A stretch of DNA of 64,000 nt from Phycisphaerae bacterium (GCA_027078365.1 JALWYQ010000031.1:58323-122322), one strand, 5' to 3'. Shown: positions 26,097 to 36,094, counted from the stretch's first letter. The notes: generated by a model not told the origin, from the sequence alone. Numbers and translations: made by a program.

Positions 26097-27299
26097 ATGA
26101 ATACTACAAACAGGATTTTGTCGTCAATTCTTCTCCTCGTAATCTTAAGTTCTACTCTATACGCCAATGAAGTAAAGTGGATTCAAAATTATAAACTCGC
26201 AAAGAAACTAGCGGCAAAAGAAGACAAAATGATTTTAGCCAACTTTACTGGCAGTGATTGGTGCCCATACTGCATAAAAGCGGAAGCGGAAATTTTTAAT
26301 ACAGACGAATTTGCAAAATTTGCAGCGGACAAATTCATACTATTAAAGGTTGATTTTCCGCAGAAGAAGAAGTTGCCTCTTGAGATTAGAAAGCAAAACG
26401 AAGATCTCGCAGCAAAATACAATGTTTCTGGTTTCCCAACATTTCTCATACTAGATAATAATGGTGAAGTCTTAGGCGTAAGTGGTTACGCACAGGGTGG
26501 GGCAAAGGCCTGGATTGCTACATGCACGGACATATTGAAGAATATACCGCCAAAAACAGATTTGTTAAAAAAAGAAGACTTTGCCACTGTCCTCGATAAG
26601 GCTCGAAAGAAACAATTACCAATATTACTATTTGTTTATGACAGTAAAATAAAAGATTCCTCTGCAAAAATTAGAGCAGTCGGAGACAATCGCTCCTTTA
26701 GCACGCTCGATGGCTGGAGGTTTATTCCATTCTCAACAGATAAATCTCAACTAGAAAACAACACAATGCTAGAAGATATAAAACCTTTACTCAAGGCTGT
26801 ATCATCTGCGCAGTACTGCGTATTGTTAGATTCAAAAACGCTCAGCAAGGATAGCGCAAAGGTCTTTAAATTTTCAAATGCAAATAACTTTTTTAAGAAT
26901 CTATACAAGAACTTAAGCTGGGATTATAACGGTGAGTGGCTATTGGATTACAACAAAGCAAAGATAATAGCCAAAGCACAGAATAAAGCGATACTGATAA
27001 GATTTAGCGGTAGTGACTGGTGCACATGGTGTAAGAAAATGGACGAGAAAATCTTTACTAAAGAAGAGTTTCTTGATTACGCAAAGAAATCTCTAGTACT
27101 CGTAGATATCGATTTCCCTAAAAAATCAAATCTCTCACAAGCTCAAATCAAAAAGAATCACTCTTTAGCCCAGTCGTTTGGTGTTGACGGATTACCAACT
27201 ATCATAGTTTTAAATAAAGAAGCCAAGATGGTTATGCTAAGCGGCTACTACGGAGGTGAACTATCTGCATTTATTAAAGAAATTGAGAGTAGAATATAA
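26097..27299 (+). CDS. exported tandem thioredoxin-fold protein
   Basis: A 400-residue protein with a signal peptide (about residues 1-23) and two thioredoxin_7-like domains. The first has SDWCPYC with Cys56/Cys59 and the second SDWCTWC with Cys309/Cys312, each followed by the same K/E-x-x-IF and FP.ff motifs. The middle region (about 155-290) opens with KKQLPILLFVYDS and may be a third domain that has lost its cysteines. It probably reduces or isomerises disulfides in the periplasm. It stands alone between bioA and bioF on the opposite strand. Confidence 0.82.
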   Translation: MNTTNRILSSILLLVILSSTLYANEVKWIQNYKLAKKLAAKEDKMILANFTGSDWCPYCIKAEAEIFNTDEFAKFAADKFILLKVDFPQKKKLPLEIRKQNEDLAAKYNVSGFPTFLILDNNGEVLGVSGYAQGGAKAWIATCTDILKNIPPKTDLLKKEDFATVLDKARKKQLPILLFVYDSKIKDSSAKIRAVGDNRSFSTLDGWRFIPFSTDKSQLENNTMLEDIKPLLKAVSSAQYCVLLDSKTLSKDSAKVFKFSNANNFFKNLYKNLSWDYNGEWLLDYNKAKIIAKAQNKAILIRFSGSDWCTWCKKMDEKIFTKEEFLDYAKKSLVLVDIDFPKKSNLSQAQIKKNHSLAQSFGVDGLPTIIVLNKEAKMVMLSGYYGGELSAFIKEIESRI

Positions 27300-27328
27300 A
27301 CTCAACTCTTAGACTCCCAGACACATCA

Positions 27329-27367
27329 ACGAGCCCGTTAGTTTCAACTACCGGGCTCGTTTTATTA
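27329..27367 (+). terminator. intrinsic terminator after the thioredoxin-like gene
   Basis: ACGAGCCCG (27329-27337) pairs with CGGGCTCGT (27352-27360), followed by TTTTATT. It overlaps the last codon of convergent bioF. No T-run is seen in the bioF direction. Confidence 0.82.
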
Positions 27368-28522
27368 GTTAGCTATCTCAACCAACGCATCGAGGAGCAT
27401 ATCAAGCTGAGCTTTTGTGTGATCTGCTTGTAGCGAGATTCTTAGCCTTGCTTCGCCTCGGGGCACGGTTGGTACTCGTATGGCTGGTACGAATAACCCT
27501 CTTTTGAAGAGTCTGTTTGCAATTTCGACCACTTTAAAATCATCGCCAATTATTACAGGTATGATATAGGAAGAGCTCTTGCCTACATTAAAACGAGCTT
27601 CCTTGAGCTTTCTACGCAAATAGTCGCTGTTTTTCCAGAGCCTCTCTCTACGGTCATTTTCGCCCTTTATAATCTCAAGAGCTTCTAACGCCGCAGCACT
27701 GTTAGATGGTGGTGGGGCAGTTGTGTAGATTAAACCTCTTGACTTGTTTACTAAGAATTCCTTTACAATAGCTTCTCCAGCTACAATTGCACCTGAAGCG
27801 CCAAGTGCTTTTCCAAGAGTTGCAACAATGATATCTACCTTTTCCAACAACCCTCTCTCTTGCGCAAATCCTGCACCATCTTTTCCCATACAACCCAGAG
27901 AATGCGCCTCATCTAAGATTAAGATGGCACCGTATTTTTCTTTAAGGCGGACTAGTTCATCAAGATTTGCCATGTCACCATCCATAGAAAAGATGCTTTC
28001 TGTTACGATAAATTTCCTGTTATATTTGGATGATGCTAGATACTTCTCCAACTTCGAGAGGTTCTCTCTTCTATATGTCCTAAAATCGGCAGGACTTTCC
28101 TTTGCCGCATCAACAATAGAGGCATGGTCGTATTTATCTAAGAGTAAAATATCTCCCTTTTGGGGAAGGGTTGTTATAACGGCCTGATTTGCACACCAAC
28201 CAGACGTAAATAGTGTAGCAGCCTCTTTGGAGAGAAGCTTAGCAAAATTTCCTTCCAATTTCAAATGCGGTGTCATTGAGCCACTAATCAATCTCGATGC
28301 GCTAGCACTACAACCGTATTTATCTATTGCCTTTTTGGCGGCAGAGATTATCCTAGGGTGGTTTGCTAGACTCAAGTAATTGTTACTGCAAAAAATGATG
28401 TACTCTTTGCCGTTGATAGTTGATAAAGGCGATTGCGCCGAGCTTACTTCGCGCAGCTCTCTGTAGAGACCGTCGTTTTTGAGATTGGTTAATATTTCTT
28501 CAAGGTAACTAAAATTGTGCAT
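27365..28522 (-). CDS. bioF: 8-amino-7-oxononanoate synthase
   Basis: A 385-residue alpha-oxoamine synthase, the right size for BioF. Key motifs are FCSNNYLSLANHP, GCSASASRLISG, LDEAHSLGCMGKDGAG and the PLP lysine in VATLGKALGASG (near residue 236). The related Kbl and HemA enzymes share the fold; the neighbouring bioA favours BioF. The start ATG 28522 has a weak upstream signal. The pathway between pimeloyl-CoA/ACP and diaminopelargonate is thus covered here, with bioB and bioD elsewhere. Confidence 0.9.
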   Translation of the reverse strand: MHNFSYLEEILTNLKNDGLYRELREVSSAQSPLSTINGKEYIIFCSNNYLSLANHPRIISAAKKAIDKYGCSASASRLISGSMTPHLKLEGNFAKLLSKEAATLFTSGWCANQAVITTLPQKGDILLLDKYDHASIVDAAKESPADFRTYRRENLSKLEKYLASSKYNRKFIVTESIFSMDGDMANLDELVRLKEKYGAILILDEAHSLGCMGKDGAGFAQERGLLEKVDIIVATLGKALGASGAIVAGEAIVKEFLVNKSRGLIYTTAPPPSNSAAALEALEIIKGENDRRERLWKNSDYLRRKLKEARFNVGKSSSYIIPVIIGDDFKVVEIANRLFKRGLFVPAIRVPTVPRGEARLRISLQADHTKAQLDMLLDALVEIAN

Positions 28523-28636
28523 CTTATAGCCGCTTAAAAAAACCGTAAAAATACGGCATTAAAATTAGGATTTTAATTTTAAATGACGATATTATAGTAC
28601 ATTGTTAGCCTTATTACATAATAAAACGGGAATAAT

Positions 28637-29461
28637 ATGGGAATTTATGATAGAGATTATAGCCGTCCAAGCTATGATTCCGGGAGAAGAGTTAGTTTTA
28701 TTCTGCCTAATGTAACGCCAGTGGTAAGGGCGTTGTTGATTGCCAATGTAGCGGTGTTTGTACTTGAGGCGATTGGTTTACGCGGTATCATAGAGAGGTA
28801 TTTTGCATTAACTACAGGAAGCTTGGCTCAAGTTCTCCAAGTCTGGAGATTGATAAGCTATCAATTTCTCCATGGTGGGCTAATGCACATACTTTTCAAT
28901 ATGATTGTTTTATATTTCCTAGGGCCATTCCTCGAACGGGTATGGAGCGGTCAAAAATTCCTTGCTTTCTATATAGGCTGTGGAATTGTTGGAGGCATAT
29001 TCTTCCACATATTATTTCTGTTCATTGGCTACCGCGGTGATTTAGTCGGTGCCTCTGGTGCAATAATGGGAGCAGTGGCAGCGATGGCTGTTTTACATCC
29101 AAATATGCAGGTCATGCTCTTTTTCATATTGCCTATGAAGCTACGTACAGCCTGTTGGGCATCAATTGCGTATTTTATAGTCTCAATCGTTCTCGGTTCA
29201 AATCCTGGTGGTAATGCCGCACATATTGGCGGTATGCTTGCAGGGGCAGCATACGCTCTATACAGTATTGGCAACTTCAAATTAGCCATTCCGCATCGAA
29301 TGTCATCTTGGGAAGATGAAATTAAAACGGATAGAGAACTTGCTGCAGAAGTGGATAGGATACTACTAAAGGTAAATCAACACGGGCTCGCAAGCTTGAC
29401 CAAGAAAGAAAAAAGAGCACTTCAAGAAGCAACAAAACGTGAACAGAAGCGTAAATTTTAG
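28637..29461 (+). CDS. rhomboid family intramembrane serine protease
   Basis: 274 residues with six hydrophobic segments. The catalytic dyad is Ser140 in GASGAIMG and His196 in AAHIGGMLAG. The first-loop motif FLHGGLMHILFNM (His79, His84, Asn88) is also intact. After the last membrane helix a charged cytoplasmic tail of about 65 residues carries KKEKRALQEA-type helix. Rhomboids cut membrane proteins within the bilayer; the substrate is unknown. The SIS-domain gene starts 12 bases after the stop. Confidence 0.93.
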   Translation: MGIYDRDYSRPSYDSGRRVSFILPNVTPVVRALLIANVAVFVLEAIGLRGIIERYFALTTGSLAQVLQVWRLISYQFLHGGLMHILFNMIVLYFLGPFLERVWSGQKFLAFYIGCGIVGGIFFHILFLFIGYRGDLVGASGAIMGAVAAMAVLHPNMQVMLFFILPMKLRTACWASIAYFIVSIVLGSNPGGNAAHIGGMLAGAAYALYSIGNFKLAIPHRMSSWEDEIKTDRELAAEVDRILLKVNQHGLASLTKKEKRALQEATKREQKRKF

Positions 29462-29473
29462 AGCAGTACATCA

Positions 29474-30487
29474 ATGAAAAGAACAGACGATTATATGCAA
29501 TTTTCTCTTGTTAGAGAAATGTTCGAAACTCCTGGTATTATTCGCAATTTCAACATTGGCAACGTCCAAGACCTTGTCGATTCGATTAAGCATAGCCGAA
29601 GACTTCTTCTTACTGGAGAAGGTTCGAGTAGAATTTTTCCGGCTCATAACGCCCTCTACTCTTCACTGCGTGGAGGGCTCGATATTAATCTAGTCGCTGA
29701 AGGTGCACGTCAAGCAGGGGAGTACGATCTTAGTAATTTCACTATCTTGGCATCATCTAGTAGTGGTTCAACTAGCGAATTAATCTGGCTTTTTAATAGG
29801 TTTAAGAGTATTGAGAAGAAAAACGTATTCGCCGTCACAGCCAATCAAGATGCTTTGCTACATAAATATGCACATAAAAGCTACCTCCTTAACACTGGCA
29901 AGGAAGAGGCTATTTCATCTACTAAAATAGTTGCCGCTGAGGCATTATTCTATCAAGAAGTTCTTGCGCGAGTCCAAGGGCGAAGCCTTGCAAATAAGTT
30001 CTCATATACTGCAGATGCTTTAGAAGAAGCACTTGAGCTAGAAGTTAACAAGACAATTATCGAAAAGATTGCACGGGCAGAAACTCTATATTTTGCAGGA
30101 AAAAATGACGGTGTTGCGCAGGAGTTAGCGTTAAAGGCTAACGAAATAGCTCGCAAAAAGACCAACTACCTAGAGGGCACGTATCTACTACACGGCGTCG
30201 AGGAGGTAATGAGCGATAAAGACATCATAATCTTAGTCAATCCATACGCAAGTGAATTTAAAAAGATTAAAGAGATATTGGTTGATAGGATAGGCATTGA
30301 AGTCGTTGTTTTAAGTGATGAAGAAACGATGTTTCCAACCGTCGTGATCAGAGATGTTGGAGAACTGCAAAGTTACGTTTATCTTGCCCTCGGCTGGAAC
30401 ATACTAACAGAAGTGGGGCTATCGCTTGGCATAAATGTCGATTTCCCAACACGTGGCAGGCGTATTAGAAACGAGTTTTTGGATTAA
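29474..30487 (+). CDS. SIS domain sugar-phosphate-binding protein
   Basis: A 337-residue protein with two SIS domains, the architecture of the GlmS isomerase half without the glutaminase part. The first domain has LLLTGEGSSRIFPA and ASSSSGSTSELI, the second FAGKNDGVAQELALKANEIARKKTNYLEGTYLLHGVEEV. GlmS-type catalytic residues are partly conserved, so it may be an aldose-ketose isomerase, deglycase or a regulatory binding protein. Co-transcription with the rhomboid gene is likely, but the functional connection is not obvious. Confidence 0.78.
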   Translation: MKRTDDYMQFSLVREMFETPGIIRNFNIGNVQDLVDSIKHSRRLLLTGEGSSRIFPAHNALYSSLRGGLDINLVAEGARQAGEYDLSNFTILASSSSGSTSELIWLFNRFKSIEKKNVFAVTANQDALLHKYAHKSYLLNTGKEEAISSTKIVAAEALFYQEVLARVQGRSLANKFSYTADALEEALELEVNKTIIEKIARAETLYFAGKNDGVAQELALKANEIARKKTNYLEGTYLLHGVEEVMSDKDIIILVNPYASEFKKIKEILVDRIGIEVVVLSDEETMFPTVVIRDVGELQSYVYLALGWNILTEVGLSLGINVDFPTRGRRIRNEFLD

Positions 30488-30500
30488 AATAATCTCTAAA

Positions 30501-31679
30501 TTATTTGCGTCGTTGTCGCTTGAGACTAGCTGCGCGTTGCAGTGCAGATTGGCCATACTTGGCGATTATAGAATCTAGAGATTTATCAATACTTTCTTGT
30601 TTTTGTATTTCTTGATTGTCGAATAAAAGCTGTTGAGCTTTTTGAGCTTCCACCGCGCTTACCCCAAAGCCAATCAGACGAAGCGGACCAGCTTCTTCTT
30701 TGTACCAGCGAGTGTAGAGTTTCTCTGCAATCAACCAAAGAAGCTCAGTTGAATCACTAGATGGTTCAAGCGCTTTGCTCCTTGTAAGCGTTCTAAAATC
30801 ATTATAGCGTATTTTTATGGTAACCGTCTTGGCTTTTAGTCCTGCGCATCTTAATTTGTGTGCAACATCTTGAACTTGAGAAATAAGCTCGGCTAATCCA
30901 TCTTCTAGATTCTCTATATCTTTGGCAAATGTATTCTCAACAGATATGCTCTTGGTCTTATGTTCTTGGGAAACTCTTCTATAATCTATTCCGCTAGCAA
31001 GTTGCAAGAGTATGTGGGCATTCTTGCCCAAGACACTTGTTAGGGATTCTAGTGGGTATCTGCGAAGCTGTGCAATTGTGTGTATCCCAAGCTTATTCAA
31101 TTTTTTCTCAAGGGTCTTACCAATTCCCCAGATTTTGGATATTGATAAAGGGTCTAGAATGCTTTGGGCGTCTTCTTGGTTGATAATCACAAATCCGTCA
31201 GGCTTGTCTAGATCTGATGCAAGTTTTGCTAAGAATTTATTCGGGGCAATTCCAACGCTAGCGACAAGACCAAGAGAGTCTTTTATCTGTTTCTTAATAT
31301 TTCTAGCGATTTGCTCGCTACTGCCAAATAAAGCTAGAGAGCCCTCAACGTCTAAGAATGCTTCATCAAGTGAAATTGGCTCTATCACTGGTGTGTATTG
31401 ATTGAAAATTCCATGCATCGCATTTGAGACTTGAGCATATCTCTGCATACGAGCAGGGCGTACGATAAGCTCTGCGCATAGCTTTTTTGCTCTAATCATA
31501 GGCATAGCAGAGTGAATGCCGTATTTACGTGCTTCATAGGAAGCAGCGGCAACAACGCTTCTCTGATCGCTCTTACCGCCTACAACGACGGGTTTTCCTT
31601 TGAGCTCTGGAAAATCTAGCTCTTCAACCGATGCAAAGAAGGCATCCATATCAACATGTATGATATTGTTTTGGCTCAC
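30501..31679 (-). CDS. dinB: DNA polymerase IV (DinB)
   Basis: A 392-residue Y-family translesion polymerase. The catalytic acids lie in HVDMDAFFASVEE at the N-terminus and SLDEAFLDVEG (about 105). The HhH region KIWGIGKTLEKKLNKLGI and the little-finger domain follow. Translation starts at GTG 31679 with a weak Shine-Dalgarno sequence. I do not see the canonical LF clamp-binding peptide at the C-terminus, although QQLLFDN may serve. No obvious LexA box is present upstream. Confidence 0.94.
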   Translation of the reverse strand: MSQNNIIHVDMDAFFASVEELDFPELKGKPVVVGGKSDQRSVVAAASYEARKYGIHSAMPMIRAKKLCAELIVRPARMQRYAQVSNAMHGIFNQYTPVIEPISLDEAFLDVEGSLALFGSSEQIARNIKKQIKDSLGLVASVGIAPNKFLAKLASDLDKPDGFVIINQEDAQSILDPLSISKIWGIGKTLEKKLNKLGIHTIAQLRRYPLESLTSVLGKNAHILLQLASGIDYRRVSQEHKTKSISVENTFAKDIENLEDGLAELISQVQDVAHKLRCAGLKAKTVTIKIRYNDFRTLTRSKALEPSSDSTELLWLIAEKLYTRWYKEEAGPLRLIGFGVSAVEAQKAQQLLFDNQEIQKQESIDKSLDSIIAKYGQSALQRAASLKRQRRK

Positions 31680-31763
31680 AAGATATTTATACCATAGCTC
31701 CAGAAAAAAACGAATATTAATTGATTACGAAATTGTAATTATGTAATCTTAGTATTCAATATA

Positions 31764-31797
31764 GTAACAGATTGACAATTTTGTAACAAATGGTTAC
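31764..31797 (+). promoter_or_regulatory. repeats in the promoter region of the NifA-like gene
   Basis: GTAACA occurs at 31763 and 31783, and the second copy forms the inverted repeat GTAAC-AAATG-GTTAC. A TTGACA -35-like hexamer (about 31772-31777) lies between them. The arrangement looks like an operator overlapping a promoter, 28-60 bases before the start codon. Confidence 0.35.
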
Positions 31798-31824
31798 CTT
31801 TAGTCGGTTCAACCTAGGAGTAAC

Positions 31825-33357
31825 ATGGATAATAGCAAACTCTCAAGAGAAGTTGAGTTGCTCAGCAATATAGCCAAATCGCTTGCCGAGTCACTCGATT
31901 TAAAAAAGACAATCGAATCTATATTTTCCAAGCTTGAGTCGTATCTGGATCTCCAAATGGGAACAATTAGCCTTCATGATCCAGACTCGAACACTCTACG
32001 CGCAGTTATAGCACACAATATCAGTGAAGAAGATAAAAAGCATGGTGTATATAAGATAGGTGAGGGAATTACGGGAACTGTCTTTGCGACTGGTGAAGCG
32101 GTTGTCGTTGCCGATATTGACACCGACCCTAGATTTCTCGGTAAAACTGCAACAAGAAAGGCCCGTAGCGGTGGTAGAATTGCTTTTTTCTGTGTGCCCA
32201 TCAAATTGGAAAATGAGGTTGTAGGTACACTCAGCGTAAGCAGAGAGACTCGCCACTTTGACAATTTTCACGCAAATGTAAATCTCTTGAATGTTATCGC
32301 TACTATGATAGCTCAAGCCATAAAATTAAATAAAAAGGTGGAAAATGAACTCCAAAGCTGGAGAGAAGAGAATAAGAAACTTCGCGAACAATTAAAGTCG
32401 AAATTTAAAATACACAACATGATTGGCACAAGCAATGCCATGCAGAAGGTTTTCCACCTAGTCGAACAGGTCGCGCAGAGCAATGCAACCGTTATGATTA
32501 GAGGAGAAAGCGGAACAGGTAAAGACCTAGTTGCCCATGCCATACATTATAATAGTTTGCGCAATAGCAAACCGTTCATTAAGATTAACTGCACAGCTCT
32601 TCCAGAATCATTGCTTGAGAGTGAGCTATTTGGGCATGAACGCGGTGCCTTTACAGGCGCAGTTGATAGAAAAATTGGTCGATTTGAGATGGCTAATGGA
32701 GGAACAATATTCCTTGATGAGATTGGAGATTTCTCTCTGAACTTGCAAGTGAAACTCTTGCGCGTTATTCAATTTAAGGAATTCGAAAGGGTTGGCGGAA
32801 CAGAGACTATTAAGGCAAACCTGCGCATCATAGTTGCAACAAACAAAAATCTCGAAAAAGAGATTGAAGAAGGGCTCTTTAGAGAAGATCTCTACTACAG
32901 AATTAACGTATTTCCAATCTATTTGCCAGCACTTAGAGAGCGCAAAGATGACATTATGCTCTTAGCAGACTATTTTATTGTCAAGTTTTCTAAAGAGAAT
33001 AATAAGAACATAACGAGACTATCTACACCAGCCATTGAGATGCTAACAAACTATCATTGGCCTGGGAATGTAAGGGAACTCGAAAACTGCATCGAAAGGG
33101 CAATCTTGCTTTGTGATGGAGATACAATAAGGGCAGAACACTTACCACCTTCGCTCCAGATGGTACGAGAGATACCAGCCCCTGCGAGAACTCTACCTGA
33201 AATGGTAGAAAATCTCGAACGTGAGATGATTGTTGATGCCCTTAAGAAAACAAACGGACAACAACGCAAGGCAGCGCAGCTACTTGGATTAACCCAACGC
33301 ATGATGGGATATAAGGTTCGCAAGTACAACATTAAACCGAAACAATTGGTTTACTAA
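31825..33357 (+). CDS. NifA-like sigma-54-dependent transcriptional activator
   Basis: 510 residues with a GAF domain (about 18-165), an AAA+ domain and a C-terminal Fis-type HTH. The ATPase has Walker A GESGTGKD (about 228-235), the sigma-54-contacting GAFTGA loop (about 274-279), Walker B GTIFLDEIGD and the arginine-finger region LFREDLYYRINVFPI. The tail has NGQQRKAAQLLGLTQRMMGYKVRKYNI. The inter-domain linker lacks the NifA cysteine pair. The ligand sensed by the GAF domain is unknown. TAGGAG precedes the ATG. Confidence 0.92.
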   Translation: MDNSKLSREVELLSNIAKSLAESLDLKKTIESIFSKLESYLDLQMGTISLHDPDSNTLRAVIAHNISEEDKKHGVYKIGEGITGTVFATGEAVVVADIDTDPRFLGKTATRKARSGGRIAFFCVPIKLENEVVGTLSVSRETRHFDNFHANVNLLNVIATMIAQAIKLNKKVENELQSWREENKKLREQLKSKFKIHNMIGTSNAMQKVFHLVEQVAQSNATVMIRGESGTGKDLVAHAIHYNSLRNSKPFIKINCTALPESLLESELFGHERGAFTGAVDRKIGRFEMANGGTIFLDEIGDFSLNLQVKLLRVIQFKEFERVGGTETIKANLRIIVATNKNLEKEIEEGLFREDLYYRINVFPIYLPALRERKDDIMLLADYFIVKFSKENNKNITRLSTPAIEMLTNYHWPGNVRELENCIERAILLCDGDTIRAEHLPPSLQMVREIPAPARTLPEMVENLEREMIVDALKKTNGQQRKAAQLLGLTQRMMGYKVRKYNIKPKQLVY

Positions 33358-33406
33358 CCAAGAGAACTCTAAACATAATACTCAAAACCTTAAGATAATA
33401 ACTTAC

Positions 33407-34378
33407 ATGAAAATAATTTCATTCTTAACTATCATAATATCTCTTTTGCTCTGCTCGTATCTCAACGCAGAGATTATCAAACTTTCCAATGGAGATAAGA
33501 TAAATGTCTCTATACTGGAGGAAAATGACTCTGAGTATGTAGTACAGCATCCAATACTAGGAAAACTTACAATATCAAAGCTTGACATAGTTGATGAAAA
33601 GGTACAAAAGAAAGAGAAGGTAATTAAGGAAGTTGAACAAACCAATACTGTAGAGTACGATTACCTTTTTCAAAGTGATCCAGAATTTACATGGCTTGAG
33701 AATTTTATTCATAAGATTCGCAACCCAAACTGGAAAATGCATGTCAACATTTCCCTTAACTCTTCAAGCGGAAACACAAACGAACAGTCGTGGCGAATTG
33801 GATATGGGGCCAGCAGAAAGAGAAAGTACGACAACTTTAAATTCAACTCGACATACTATAGGCGAGAAAATAAGGATCGTTTAACTGACAATAAATTAAT
33901 GCTGCAAATTCATAATGAGTGGCTCGATCCACACTCAAAATGGTTTTGCTTTGTCGATGCAAGATACGACTACGATGAATTTAACTCATGGGAACAACGA
34001 TTTGCCGGTGAAATTGGCCCAGCTTATCACCTTGTAGATACCGATTTAGTTGGGCTTGATGTATTTCTCGGATTTGGTCCAAAAAAAGAATGGGGCTCCG
34101 AGCAAGACAAGACAAAAACCGAACTTTCTGGCAGACTATCTTTAGACTGGAAAATATCACCACATCAAAAGATTATGGCAGATACCTCTTATAAGATGTC
34201 TAGAAAGTACTCAAGTAGCTATCGTATGCTCAACCATCTCAAATGGAGGTACATCTTAAACAGAGAACTTAATCTAAGCCTAAATGTAGGATTAGAACAT
34301 GAATACCAATCTGAAGTTGACCCCGGCAAAAAGCACTCAGATATTAGAATGTACAGTGGATTACAGTTAGACTTTTGA
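33407..34378 (+). CDS. DUF481 family outer-membrane-type beta protein
   Basis: 323 residues with a signal peptide (about 1-20). A short SH3-like domain resembling LSNGDKINVSILEENDSEYVVQHPILGKLTI follows, then a region of alternating beta strands with aromatic ends that finishes in LQLDF, as in beta-barrel proteins. DUF481 proteins such as YdiY are thought to be outer-membrane porin-like proteins. It lies 50 bases downstream of the sigma-54 activator on the same strand, which may or may not regulate it. Confidence 0.8.
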   Translation: MKIISFLTIIISLLLCSYLNAEIIKLSNGDKINVSILEENDSEYVVQHPILGKLTISKLDIVDEKVQKKEKVIKEVEQTNTVEYDYLFQSDPEFTWLENFIHKIRNPNWKMHVNISLNSSSGNTNEQSWRIGYGASRKRKYDNFKFNSTYYRRENKDRLTDNKLMLQIHNEWLDPHSKWFCFVDARYDYDEFNSWEQRFAGEIGPAYHLVDTDLVGLDVFLGFGPKKEWGSEQDKTKTELSGRLSLDWKISPHQKIMADTSYKMSRKYSSSYRMLNHLKWRYILNRELNLSLNVGLEHEYQSEVDPGKKHSDIRMYSGLQLDF

Positions 34379-34417
34379 TACTCAATACAGATTACAATCC
34401 ACTTGATTTGTCTTTAT

Positions 34418-36022
34418 CTAGATACCATAAAATGGCAAGGTGCAAATCATATAGAAAATTACAGAGCTAACCATAAAAATAAATGAGAATAACACCAAGA
34501 AGTAAACCCTCTTGCTTTCTTTTTTGCCATTGTTATCTGATTCAACGTCTTGAGATTTCTTCTTACCCCGATGAAATTTTGTTTTTAGAAATCTTTTACT
34601 GTATTTTGCTGAAAAATATGTAACTAAAAAAGTTAGGATATTCGCCAATATTAATACAATGATAAAGCCCGTTACTCCAATAGACCATGATTTAGTGAAC
34701 CATGGTTTGGCAATTAAATAAAATACAACTGCAGTTAAAACCACATAAAAGATTATAGTGGCAACTGCAAAAAAGAGTGATAGTATAGGCGCAAGCTTAC
34801 TCTTTTTCACCTCATTCTGGTCGTAAAAATCAGTCTTTAAGAGTCGCTTGCCGTATTTTGTCAGAAGGTACACACCGACAAGTGTAAAGATATTTCCCAA
34901 ACCTACGATAGCGTATGGATGCCACTTGCGAAAGATAATTAAACCTGTTATTCCGCCGCACAGCCATGACTGAAGCAGTATAAGTAAAATCAATGCACCA
35001 ATGAACTCGTAAACATTACCAAAGTTTGTTAGTTTGTAAAGAAAGTTCGCATATCCAATTGCTTTTGGCTTAAAAGGCGTCATCCACATGTCATCGGTTA
35101 ATTCTTTTGATTCGCCTTCAAAATAGTAACTCGTATAATAAACAGGGTTCTGTGGAATATAAGAGGCCAAGAAACTTGGGAGAGCTTCATCTGTGTTTGT
35201 CTGTCTATAATAACCTAGATGCCAATTCTTACTTAGCTCTGCTTCGTTCTTAACATGCCCAAATATCTTTAGAGAAATAGCCATATAGTCGTCATACGTG
35301 CCTGTTGGTTTTAATGGGAAAAAGATTTTTTCAGAAGGAAATTCAACAAAAACGGCTGGCCATCTACCGTCTCTTCTGGCGAAATGTTCTTTATAATCAG
35401 GGAATTTCTGCAATAACTTTCTCTTGGAAGAAATTTCCACCAAGACCAATGTGTATCTTTCATTGAAATAGTCTTTAAAGGCTGAGAGTTGAGACTCATC
35501 AATTTGAATGCCTTTCTTTTTGAGGTGCAATGCCAAAGCGCTAGATGAATCCGTGGATAAGGTCTCTGCCTTTAGACCATACTTGTCAACGATAGAATAG
35601 ACATTTAATTCAATATCTTTTGTTCCTGCTGTGCCCAAAGCTGGTAGAAAAAAGGTATAAGACCACGTATATGGCTGCAAGAGCATCTGTATTGCTAATA
35701 TTTCTCCGAAAATATTTTCCGCTTCTACTCGTGGATCAATCCCTCTAATCGATGGAAAGGTATCTAGAATATTTACATTCACCTGCTCTGGTCTGCCAGG
35801 AACAGGAAATAACCAAAACGCCTTCTCATTATCTTCAAGGGAGAAATTAACAGCAAGTAGCATGGCCTCTCGACCATTTTTGTGAGCGATAATTGCATTT
35901 TGGAAATGTTCATCCAAAGGACGGAATGAGACCATATCCATTCCTCTGAAGGCTTTTCCGTCAGCAAAGAGAGTGGTTGATATTAGAGCAATAAAGATTA
36001 AGGCTAAAAGACACTTTTTCAT
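34418..36022 (-). CDS. DUF2330-like exported protein with C-terminal membrane helices
   Basis: 534 residues. A signal peptide (about 1-20) precedes a large extracytoplasmic domain whose start (NGREAMLLAVNFSL followed by AFWLFPVPGRPEQVNV) resembles DUF2330. Residues from about 330 onward hold four hydrophobic segments interrupted by basic loops such as KYGKRLLKTDFYD and KYSKRFLKTKFHR, which look like a duplicated two-helix module. I chose ATG 36022 because GAGGAAGAGA stands just upstream. No function can be given. Confidence 0.65.
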   Translation of the reverse strand: MKKCLLALIFIALISTTLFADGKAFRGMDMVSFRPLDEHFQNAIIAHKNGREAMLLAVNFSLEDNEKAFWLFPVPGRPEQVNVNILDTFPSIRGIDPRVEAENIFGEILAIQMLLQPYTWSYTFFLPALGTAGTKDIELNVYSIVDKYGLKAETLSTDSSSALALHLKKKGIQIDESQLSAFKDYFNERYTLVLVEISSKRKLLQKFPDYKEHFARRDGRWPAVFVEFPSEKIFFPLKPTGTYDDYMAISLKIFGHVKNEAELSKNWHLGYYRQTNTDEALPSFLASYIPQNPVYYTSYYFEGESKELTDDMWMTPFKPKAIGYANFLYKLTNFGNVYEFIGALILLILLQSWLCGGITGLIIFRKWHPYAIVGLGNIFTLVGVYLLTKYGKRLLKTDFYDQNEVKKSKLAPILSLFFAVATIIFYVVLTAVVFYLIAKPWFTKSWSIGVTGFIIVLILANILTFLVTYFSAKYSKRFLKTKFHRGKKKSQDVESDNNGKKESKRVYFLVLFSFIFMVSSVIFYMICTLPFYGI

Positions 36023-36094
36023 AAAATCTCTTCCTCGCAGTAAAAAAAGAGAACTAATAGTCGTCAAGTCCTAACGGTTACTTGTTACTTACCT

